Positions 53,309-61,933 of a stretch of DNA of 64,000 bases are shown piece after piece; the stretch's first letter is position 1; each line of letters starts with the position of its first letter. This stretch comes from Bradymonadales bacterium (GTDB lineage Bacteria > Myxococcota_A > Bradymonadia > JAFGEP01). Position numbers and translations under genes: made by a program. Location: NCBI GenBank assembly GCA_016931535.1, contig JAFGEP010000028.1, positions 18,712 to 82,711 of the forward strand, given 5' to 3'. The notes beneath the pieces were generated by a model. That model was not told the origin of the DNA and did no database searches. It saw only the letters and a program-made list of their open reading frames with translations.

Positions 53309-56300
53309 ATGAACCGGACCAGTCTGATCCTCTTTCTTGCTGTGCCGATCGTCTTGGTGTTGAGACCGGAACCGACGGATGCAGCGACCGTCGCCAACTT
53401 CACGGTGTACGAGATCACTAGCCTGTGCGCGGTCGACACCAGCTGCGACAATGACTGGGGTACCGATCCGGAGCCCCACTACCGGATGGCCATCTTCGAC
53501 AACTCCAGCGACTCCACGCTGGACGCCTGTGACGACGGATGTTCCGGCGGGGTAGCCATCTCCCATGATGACTGCAACTATCCCTCCCATCGTTGCGGTT
53601 CCTGGAACTTCTTGGACTACACCCTTTACAAGACCATTCCCGCTCGCTCAGGAGCGTACTTTTACTTCGGTCTGTTCGACGAGGATGTCGACTCCAGTGA
53701 TTCCCTCGGCGACCACTGGGTATGGCGCTCCACCTCCGACGCCAGCTACTACAACTCGACCTGGAACAACAACTACTCGCCCTACTACCCCGGTCACCAC
53801 CTCGACACGGTCTGCGGCTGGAGTACCGAGTGCACTGGCTGGGCCAACAACTACGTGCTCTGGTATCGCATCTGGTTTACAGACACGACCGGGCCCTCGA
53901 AACCGAGTGGCCTCACCCACAACGACGACAGCCTGACCGGCACCTACTACGACAACGACAACCGCCTCGACTTCAGCTGGACCCCCGGTACGGACGCGGA
54001 TACCGGGGTCAGGCAGTACTTCTTCTTGGAGTACTACAGCCCAGCCAACGGCTACGCCTACTATGGCAACGAGCTGGGGGAGACCACCAGCGACCTCTCC
54101 TTCTGCCCTAGCGGCTGCAACTACAGGCTGACGCCGGCCCACAACCAGATCTACCGGTTTCATGTCTGGGCTATCAACGGACGGTATCCTACGATCACCA
54201 ACCAGGAATCCACCCACACGGAATATGACGTCCCCAGCGTGTTCACCCGGGTAGACCTGATCCCGCCGACCACCGCCATCACCGGGCCGGCGGCCGGATC
54301 CTGGCATAGTGCCCCCTCATACACCGTCTCCTTTTCCGATACCGACAACGGGGTCGGCGTGTCCGCGGCCCGCTGGCGAGTGGTGAGCAACGGAGTGCCC
54401 CGTTTGAGCGCCAGCCGAACGCGGAACTCGAGTCAGACCGTCACCGTGGGCACCTCCGGCTACTGCAACGTCCAGGGAGCCAACCTTTGCGTGGTCTATG
54501 CCGAAAGCGACGACTACGCCCGCAACACCTCGGCCGAGGTTTCCCGCAGCTTCAGTATCGACTGGACCTCCGACAGCATCTCCTCCATCACGGCGAGGAC
54601 GGTGCCTGGCGGGACCATCATCGGGCAGACCGACTGGACATCCGATCGCGACCCCTACTTCTACTTCACCGCCAACACCACCGGCCAGCTCGCTCCCATC
54701 TCCGGCTACTCCTGGGCCGTCGATGCCGATCCGGACTGCGACACCCTGGAGGTGGGGGCAGGCAACAGCGGCTCGGTACAGCTTGCCGCCAACACGCTGA
54801 GCGAGGGGGTCCACACCTTTCGAGTGCGGTCCAGGGATGCGGCCGTAAACTGTGGGGTAATCCGCAGCCACACCGTCCAGGTCGACTACACGCAGGATAC
54901 GGTGGCCAACCTCCGGGCCTACACCCACTCCGGCGGCGGTGAGATCACCCAGGGGGTCTGGCAGAAGGACATCGATCCCTACCTGACCTGGAACCCGTCG
55001 AGCTCCACAGCGCCCATCTTGGGATACGCCTACGGGGCGGGCGGCACACCGAACTGCACGGTCCGCACCACCTCGACCAGCGGGACGGTGACGGCCGGCA
55101 ACGGGATCACCTCCTTGTGGGTGCGGGCCATCGATCGGGCCAACAACTGTGGTCCGGCGACCACCTTCAACCTGTACGCCGACAACACCCCCGACGCCAT
55201 CACCTCGCTGTCCGCCTACACCCAGCCGAGTGGCGACCCCATCGCTCCGGGGGTCTGGCAGACCGACAACAGCCCCCACCTCGTCTGGCAGGCGGCCATC
55301 TCCTCCGCTCCCATCGACGGCTACAGCTACGGCACCGGGTCGACCCAGGACTGCACCATCGAGACCGAAGCCAACAGCGTCTCCTTGACCGGGCTACCTG
55401 ATGGGGTGACCACCTTCTGGGTCAAGGCCATTGACGAGGCGCAAAACTGTGGTGACGCATCGACCTTTGCCATCCATGTCGATCGCACAGGGGATGCCAT
55501 CAGCAACCTGGTCGCCAGAACCCAGAACGGGGGCTCTGTGATCCAGGCCAGCACCTGGCAGCAGGACCGGGACCCGCACCTCACCTGGTCGGCCCCTGCC
55601 GATCCCATGTCGCCTATCCTGGGATACAACGTGAGGGTGGACGGAACCCCCGCCTGCTCGGTCGCCCTCACCGGCACCTCCTACAGCTTTCCAGCCAACA
55701 CCCTGAGCGACGGCGTCCACACCCTCAACGTGCACGCCGTCGATGCCGCCGGCAACTGCGGACCGGTCTCTAGCTTCACCATCTGGGTCGACGGAACCGG
55801 CGACAGCGTGGACAACCTGACGGTCTATACCCAACCAGGGGGCACCGAGATTTCGGCCGGGACCTGGCAGCCGGATCGGGACCCTTACCTCGACTGGGAT
55901 GCTCCCGAGTCGCCCGTCTCTCCAATCTACCGGTACACGGTCGGACTCGACGTGGAGCCGCTTTGCACCGGCAACATCAGCAGTACCGACTATACCTTTC
56001 CCGCCGGCTCCCTGAGCGAGGGCGACCATACCCTGTACGTGCGGGTCAAAGACCTGGCGGGGAACTGCGGTCCCTTGACCAGCTTTGCCATCCGGGTGGA
56101 TTCCCAAGGAGACGCCATCCCCGCCCTGGTCGTCTGGACCGAGCCGGACGGCGACGTCATACCGGCCGCCACCTGGCAGCCGGACAATCTGCCCTACCTT
56201 CAGTGGGAGGCGCCGGACATGCCCACCTCCCCCATCGACGGCTACTCGCTGGCGGTGGATGGAACGCCGGCCTGCGCCGCGACCATCTCGAATCCTTACT

Positions 56301-59300
56301 ACGCCTTCACCACCGCGCTGAGCGAGGGCACCCATTCGTTGAACCTGTTGGCCAAGGACAGCGCGGGGAACTGCGGCGCCCCTATCAGCTTCGAGATCCG
56401 GGTGGACAGCCTGGGAGATGACCCGCGAAACCTGGTCGTGCTGGATGCGCCCGGAGGAACCCCCATCCCGCAGCTCGCCTGGCAGCGGGACCCAGACCCC
56501 CACCTGGCCTGGGATCCGCCCCTCTCGCCGACCTCCCCCATCGCCGGCTATGTGGTGACGGCCGACTCGCCTCCGCCCTGTACGGCCGCCTTTACGGGCG
56601 AAAGCTACACATTTGCCACCAACGCTCTGGATGACGGCCAGCACACCCTTTATCTGCGCGCCAAGGATGAGGCCGGCAACTGCGGGTTGGCCAACGCCTT
56701 CGCGATCTGGGTGGACCAGACCGGCGACACCGTCTCCAGCCTGGTGGTGTTGACCGAGGAGGATGGCGAACAGATCGAGCCGCTGACCTGGCAGAACGAC
56801 AACACCCCCTACCTCCAGTGGGGGCCACCGGTGGACTACCTCTCCGACGTGATGGGCTATGCGCTGGAGGTGGACAGCGTCCCCGACTGCACCGCGGTGA
56901 TGACCGGTACAGCCTATTACTTCGACGAACCGCTGGAGGACGGCGAGCATACCTTCCATCTGCGAGTGCTCGACCAGGCGGGAAACTGCGGTCCTCCGTC
57001 AAGTTTCGTCCTTTCGGTCGTCACCACCGGCAGCGGGGTACCCAACCTTGCGGCCTATACCCACGCTGGAGGTGCCCAGATCCCGTCCGCGACCTGGCAG
57101 CAGGACCGCGATCCCTACCTCGCTTGGAACCCGCCGGTAGCGCCCATCTCGCCCATCGTTCACTTCACGGTGAGCCTGGATGAAGACCTGGGATGCGTAG
57201 GGGGGGTCACTGACACCGATTACTCATTCGCTTCCGATTCCTTGAGCAATGGACAGCACACCGTGTATGTCAGGGCCTTCGACGAGGCCAACAACTGCGG
57301 CCCGGCGGCCATGGTGGAGATCTGGGCCGACGACGTTGCAGACCACGTCACCGCGCTGACCGTGCTGACGGGACCTTTGGGAACCCCGGTTCCGGTGGAC
57401 ACCTGGCAACCGGATGTGGACCCGTTTATCGACTGGGACGAGCCCGCCGGCATCATCTCACCCATCGCTGGCTATACGGTCACGGTCGACACGGAACCAA
57501 ACTGTGAAGGCAGCATCCCCGACTCCCACTACGACTTCGCTGTCGCTCCCTTGAGCAATGGGGAGCACACCCTGTACCTGCAGGCCCGGGATGCGGCCGG
57601 GAACTGCGGGGACTGGATCTCCTTTCCCATCAAGGCCGACGCTCAGGGCGATGGGGTGCTAGGGCTCGAGGTGTGGACCGAACCCGACGGTGAGGAGATC
57701 GAGGCCAGCACCTGGCAGCAGGACAACGATCCCTATTTGGAATGGCTGCCGGTGACGGGATCGATCTCTCCCCTCCAGGGATACGCGGTGGGGGTCAATC
57801 TACCCCCGGACTGCACCGGGACACTGCTCTTTACCCCCTCCTACAGTTTCCCCGAGGACTTCCTGGACGATCAGGAGCACACGCTGTACGTGCGGGCAGA
57901 GGACGCGGCCGGGAATTGTGGGCCGGCAGCCACCTTCGTCATCCGGGTGGACACCACGCCCGATCCGGTAACCGGGCTGGTCGCCCGGGTGGCAGAGGGG
58001 AGCGCCATCATCCCCGAGGACACCTGGCAGCAGGACAACGACCCCTGGTTGCAGTGGAATGCGCCGGGCGAATCGACCTCCCCCATCGCCGGCTACGTCC
58101 TGACGGTAGACGGAACCGCTCCCGGCGAGGAGCTCATCCCGGTCGCCAACTGGTCCTTCGATGAGGACGCCCTAACAGACGGGGTTCACACCTTCGCCGT
58201 CCTGGCCAAAGATGCCGCCGGCAACGTCGCCGAGCCCGACACCTATACCATCCACGTGGATGCAAGTGGCGACAGCATCGCCAGCCTGTCGGCCTATACC
58301 GAGGCAGGAGGAGAGCCGATTGCCGATGGCTTCTGGCAGACGGACAACTCGCCCTACCTGACCTGGACGGTGGTGGGCACCGTCTCTCCCGTCCAGTACA
58401 GCTGGGGCCTGGGGTATACCGATGACTGCATCGCGGAGTCGGAACACAACGGGGTGTCCCTCTCCGGCCTGCCGGACGGTGAGACGCGTTTCTGGGTCCG
58501 TGCCGTGGATGCCGCCGGAAACTGCGGCGATTCCCGCTCCTTCACCCTCGCCGTGGACCGGGTGCAAGACCAGGTGACCAACCTGCAGGCCTTCACCGAG
58601 GCGGGTGGGGCAGCCATCACTCCGCATACCTGGCAGCAGGACAACGACCCCTGGATCTCCTGGGAACTCCCGATCGGATGGATATCCCCCGTCCAGGGGT
58701 ATGCCGTCGGAATCGACGAGGTGCCAAGCTGCGATGCGGTCTTGCCGGACCTGCACCACGCCGTCGCCGAAGACGCCCTGAGCGACGGACAGCACACCCT
58801 CTACGTGCGCGCCCTGGATGCCGCAGGACACTGTGGCCCGGCGGCCCAGATCGAGATCTGGGTGTGGGCGACCGCTCCCACCCTCTCCCTCTCCCTGGTG
58901 GCCCCCAACCCCGCCAAGGCGGGTGACACGCTGCTCATCCAGGTGCTCTCCAACCGCGAGCTGGCCACCTTGCCCACCGTCCTGATCGGATCCGGTCACA
59001 CCGCCAACCACGTGGGAGGAAGCGGCACTACCTTCACCTACCAGTACCTGGTCATGGGAGACGAGGTAGATACCGAGGAACCGGAGGGAGCGCCGGTCAC
59101 CATCCAGGTTGAAGCAGAGGACCTGGCTGGCAACCCGGGAGAGACCAGCGGCGAGGTGATCCTCGATTTCATCCCCCCTCCCCTGGTGGGAACACTCGGC
59201 ATCGAGCCGACGGTGGCCACCACTGCCGACGAGGTGACCATCTCCTTCGAGAGCGGCGAGACGCTGCGCACCAGCCCCCGCCCCCAGGTCTTGGTGGACG

Positions 59301-61867
59301 GCACGATACAGGCCGCCTTCCAGGAGCAAATTGGCAACCGCTACTCCTATTCCCACCAGGTGTCCGGCAGCGAAGGAGAGGGAACGGTCGATGTGGTCGT
59401 CACCCTGGTCGACCTGGCTGGCAACCCGGCGACCTACTACCAGTTGTTTTCCCTCGACCTGACCCCACCTCAGGTCACGGTTCTCTATCCCCAGAATCGG
59501 TTGGTCCTCGATCTGGGGAATGAGATCCAGATCCGCTGGACGACACAGGACGAGCACCGCGACCAGGTCTCGATCTACCTGTCCTCAGACAGCGGGACCA
59601 CCTTCGACCAGACCGTCGTCGAGGGGATCAGTGACACGGGCAGCCATCTATGGACGGTCACCGGGGAGCAGACCAGCCTGGCCCGGTTCCGGGTGGTGGC
59701 CACCGACAAGGCCGGGTTGACCGGCTATGACGACAGCGACTACGACCTGCGGATCCGAGAACCGGTGGCCGACCATGTCGTCGCCGTGGCAGAGGATTCG
59801 ACCGCTCTGGTGGAGATGAGTGAACGGGTGTACCTGTCGGTTGTGGACCGCCTGGGCGATCCGGTCGACGGAGAGGTTCCGATCACCGTGACGGTCACCG
59901 GTTCCGCCGTGATCCAGGGGACCAGCCTGGAGGATGCCGTCCTCACCGACCAGCAGGCCATCGGCACCACAAAGCCCGATGGGACGGCCACCCTCGATGT
60001 GGTCGACCTGGTATCCGAGCTGGTCCAGGTCCTCCCCTCCAATGACACCATGCCTGCCATCGTGCCCCACATCCCCGCCACCATCCTCTTCACGCCGGGC
60101 AACGCCGATCACCTGGTCGTGTTCACCACGGACGGTGTGGCCCATGTGCTGGGGAGTGAGCAGCTCACCATCATGGCCATGGATCGCAACGGGAACCACG
60201 CTCCGGCCGACATCCGGATATCGGTCCAGACCAGCGGCTACTCGACCTTCCTCAACACCAACCTCCGCATGGCCGAGGGGCTGGGGACCGCCCTGGTATC
60301 GGGAGACCTCCAGACCGATGGAACGGCCCTCATCACCCTGACCGACGCCGTTGCCGAGACCGTGCTGGTATCGGCGAGCGCCGCCGATCTCCCCAACCAG
60401 CAGCCGGACGAGCCGGCCCAGGTGACCTTTCTCCAGCAAAGCCTGGTAGACTCGATCGAGACCACCATCGAAGCGCGGCCGGGGCGGGTGTTCGCCGACG
60501 GCCAGGCCTTCAGCCAGATCGAGGTCACCCCCCGGAACAGCGGCGGTCTTCCGGTCGGGTCGGGGCTGACCGTGCAGGTGACGACCGACTTTGGCGACCT
60601 GACGGGCGTCGTCGACCAGGGCGATGGGCATTATACCAGCCAGCTCTCCTCCACGGTCTGCCGGGAGGAACCCGCCTCCATCGGCGCGCTGATCGAGGAC
60701 GTGATCGCGCAGCGCAGAGCCTGGGTGCTGTTCACCTGCGACGAGGTGGTCCGGGCGACCATGACGGCCACTCCCCAGACGATCGTGGCCGACGGGGAGA
60801 GCTGTGCCGAGATCCTGCTCAGGCTGTACGACGAACAGGACGAGCCGCTGCCGCCAGGACAGGAGGTCGCCATGACCGCCTCCTACGGTTCGCTCGGGGA
60901 TGTGAACGAGACCGACGACGGCGGCTACCGGACCGACCTGTGCAGCACCATCTGCGCAGAGCAACCGATCCTGGTCTCAGCGTCGGTCAACGGGGTCGAT
61001 CTGGCAGAACTCGACCCCCCCGTGCAGGTGGAGGTCATGGTCGAATGCCTGGGGGTCGACCCGGCCGCCTCCCGACTGGACGTCGATCCGCTCACCCTTC
61101 CCGCCGATGGGGTGAGCGCCTCGACCATCACCGTCACCCCGATCGGGCTGGATTCCCTCCCCATGGGCCCAGGACTGGAGGTGAGCGTCGAAGCCAGCCT
61201 CGGCTCGGTCACGACCACTTTCGATGAGGGCGACGGAACCTACACCGCCCAGGTCACCTCGGACGAGGCGGGGGAATCGGTCCTCACCGCAGAGGTATCC
61301 GGAGTTTTGCTGGACGACAGCGAGATCGTCACCTTCCTCGCCACCCACCCTCCCACCGACTGGGTGTTGCTGCAGGCCGACCTGATCGAGGGGACCGCTG
61401 CCCCGGAAGCGCTGATCACCATCCAGGTCGAGCTGGAGAATCGAGCCGGTCAGGAGATCGACGAGGTGTGGCTGAGCCTCCAGGGCGAGGAGGGAACCGA
61501 TCTGCGCACCGTCCTCTCTACCTGGTCCAGCCAGAGCATCCCGTTCTCTGCGGATCAGTCGGGAGGTTCGTGGCGCATCCAGATCGGCCGGCTGCCGGAG
61601 AACCCGTCCCCAGAACCTCTCCTGCTCCTGGTCGGGTTGCGGCTCACGTCGCAGGAACTCCCGGAGAGCCACCTGGTTTTCCGCGCCTGGGTGGGAGAGG
61701 ATCCGATCAGCCCGGTCGAGGAGCTGGTGTTGCCGTTGGGGGGTCAGCCGGCTGACGAACGACCGGGCGAGGCCTGCTCCTGTCGTCACCGCGCCGATGG
61801 TTCCTCCGGACTACTCCCTTGTCTGGCCTTGCTCGGTGTGCTTCTCTATGTGCGACGCCGCAGATAA
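53309..61867 (+). CDS. Giant exported Ig-repeat protein with MYXO-CTERM tail
   Basis: 2852 residues from the ATG at 53309, which opens directly onto a signal peptide; the frame runs further upstream without one. An N-terminal beta domain (about 25-400) precedes 14 tandem modules of about 102 residues (54570-58867), each with an ITWQ.D.DPYL.W..P..SPI.GY-like core and an AGNCGP motif near its end. The conserved Cys in that motif, paired with a Cys mid-module, suggests one disulfide per module. Then come two Ig-like modules ending LAGNPG, a WTT-containing FN3-like module and several Big_1/invasin-like modules. The C terminus (EACSCRHR, hydrophobic stretch, RRRR) is a MYXO-CTERM-type anchor. Likely a surface adhesin or stalk protein. 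Confidence 0.9.
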   Translation: MNRTSLILFLAVPIVLVLRPEPTDAATVANFTVYEITSLCAVDTSCDNDWGTDPEPHYRMAIFDNSSDSTLDACDDGCSGGVAISHDDCNYPSHRCGSWNFLDYTLYKTIPARSGAYFYFGLFDEDVDSSDSLGDHWVWRSTSDASYYNSTWNNNYSPYYPGHHLDTVCGWSTECTGWANNYVLWYRIWFTDTTGPSKPSGLTHNDDSLTGTYYDNDNRLDFSWTPGTDADTGVRQYFFLEYYSPANGYAYYGNELGETTSDLSFCPSGCNYRLTPAHNQIYRFHVWAINGRYPTITNQESTHTEYDVPSVFTRVDLIPPTTAITGPAAGSWHSAPSYTVSFSDTDNGVGVSAARWRVVSNGVPRLSASRTRNSSQTVTVGTSGYCNVQGANLCVVYAESDDYARNTSAEVSRSFSIDWTSDSISSITARTVPGGTIIGQTDWTSDRDPYFYFTANTTGQLAPISGYSWAVDADPDCDTLEVGAGNSGSVQLAANTLSEGVHTFRVRSRDAAVNCGVIRSHTVQVDYTQDTVANLRAYTHSGGGEITQGVWQKDIDPYLTWNPSSSTAPILGYAYGAGGTPNCTVRTTSTSGTVTAGNGITSLWVRAIDRANNCGPATTFNLYADNTPDAITSLSAYTQPSGDPIAPGVWQTDNSPHLVWQAAISSAPIDGYSYGTGSTQDCTIETEANSVSLTGLPDGVTTFWVKAIDEAQNCGDASTFAIHVDRTGDAISNLVARTQNGGSVIQASTWQQDRDPHLTWSAPADPMSPILGYNVRVDGTPACSVALTGTSYSFPANTLSDGVHTLNVHAVDAAGNCGPVSSFTIWVDGTGDSVDNLTVYTQPGGTEISAGTWQPDRDPYLDWDAPESPVSPIYRYTVGLDVEPLCTGNISSTDYTFPAGSLSEGDHTLYVRVKDLAGNCGPLTSFAIRVDSQGDAIPALVVWTEPDGDVIPAATWQPDNLPYLQWEAPDMPTSPIDGYSLAVDGTPACAATISNPYYAFTTALSEGTHSLNLLAKDSAGNCGAPISFEIRVDSLGDDPRNLVVLDAPGGTPIPQLAWQRDPDPHLAWDPPLSPTSPIAGYVVTADSPPPCTAAFTGESYTFATNALDDGQHTLYLRAKDEAGNCGLANAFAIWVDQTGDTVSSLVVLTEEDGEQIEPLTWQNDNTPYLQWGPPVDYLSDVMGYALEVDSVPDCTAVMTGTAYYFDEPLEDGEHTFHLRVLDQAGNCGPPSSFVLSVVTTGSGVPNLAAYTHAGGAQIPSATWQQDRDPYLAWNPPVAPISPIVHFTVSLDEDLGCVGGVTDTDYSFASDSLSNGQHTVYVRAFDEANNCGPAAMVEIWADDVADHVTALTVLTGPLGTPVPVDTWQPDVDPFIDWDEPAGIISPIAGYTVTVDTEPNCEGSIPDSHYDFAVAPLSNGEHTLYLQARDAAGNCGDWISFPIKADAQGDGVLGLEVWTEPDGEEIEASTWQQDNDPYLEWLPVTGSISPLQGYAVGVNLPPDCTGTLLFTPSYSFPEDFLDDQEHTLYVRAEDAAGNCGPAATFVIRVDTTPDPVTGLVARVAEGSAIIPEDTWQQDNDPWLQWNAPGESTSPIAGYVLTVDGTAPGEELIPVANWSFDEDALTDGVHTFAVLAKDAAGNVAEPDTYTIHVDASGDSIASLSAYTEAGGEPIADGFWQTDNSPYLTWTVVGTVSPVQYSWGLGYTDDCIAESEHNGVSLSGLPDGETRFWVRAVDAAGNCGDSRSFTLAVDRVQDQVTNLQAFTEAGGAAITPHTWQQDNDPWISWELPIGWISPVQGYAVGIDEVPSCDAVLPDLHHAVAEDALSDGQHTLYVRALDAAGHCGPAAQIEIWVWATAPTLSLSLVAPNPAKAGDTLLIQVLSNRELATLPTVLIGSGHTANHVGGSGTTFTYQYLVMGDEVDTEEPEGAPVTIQVEAEDLAGNPGETSGEVILDFIPPPLVGTLGIEPTVATTADEVTISFESGETLRTSPRPQVLVDGTIQAAFQEQIGNRYSYSHQVSGSEGEGTVDVVVTLVDLAGNPATYYQLFSLDLTPPQVTVLYPQNRLVLDLGNEIQIRWTTQDEHRDQVSIYLSSDSGTTFDQTVVEGISDTGSHLWTVTGEQTSLARFRVVATDKAGLTGYDDSDYDLRIREPVADHVVAVAEDSTALVEMSERVYLSVVDRLGDPVDGEVPITVTVTGSAVIQGTSLEDAVLTDQQAIGTTKPDGTATLDVVDLVSELVQVLPSNDTMPAIVPHIPATILFTPGNADHLVVFTTDGVAHVLGSEQLTIMAMDRNGNHAPADIRISVQTSGYSTFLNTNLRMAEGLGTALVSGDLQTDGTALITLTDAVAETVLVSASAADLPNQQPDEPAQVTFLQQSLVDSIETTIEARPGRVFADGQAFSQIEVTPRNSGGLPVGSGLTVQVTTDFGDLTGVVDQGDGHYTSQLSSTVCREEPASIGALIEDVIAQRRAWVLFTCDEVVRATMTATPQTIVADGESCAEILLRLYDEQDEPLPPGQEVAMTASYGSLGDVNETDDGGYRTDLCSTICAEQPILVSASVNGVDLAELDPPVQVEVMVECLGVDPAASRLDVDPLTLPADGVSASTITVTPIGLDSLPMGPGLEVSVEASLGSVTTTFDEGDGTYTAQVTSDEAGESVLTAEVSGVLLDDSEIVTFLATHPPTDWVLLQADLIEGTAAPEALITIQVELENRAGQEIDEVWLSLQGEEGTDLRTVLSTWSSQSIPFSADQSGGSWRIQIGRLPENPSPEPLLLLVGLRLTSQELPESHLVFRAWVGEDPISPVEELVLPLGGQPADERPGEACSCRHRADGSSGLLPCLALLGVLLYVRRRR
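54570..58867 (+). repeat. Fourteen tandem Ig-like modules (about 306 bp each)
   Basis: Modules open with D-x-(V/I)-x-x-L and share a W-Q-x-D core and an AGNCG core. They are diverged at DNA level, so the array is old rather than recently amplified. Module 12 lacks the usual Cys pair (AGNVAEP replaces AGNCGP). Confidence 0.85.
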
Positions 61868-61933
61868 CGGACAGAGCCTGGCCCAAGGAAACCCCATCGA
61901 CATCGCCATTTCATGCAACCTGTAGGTTCCAGA

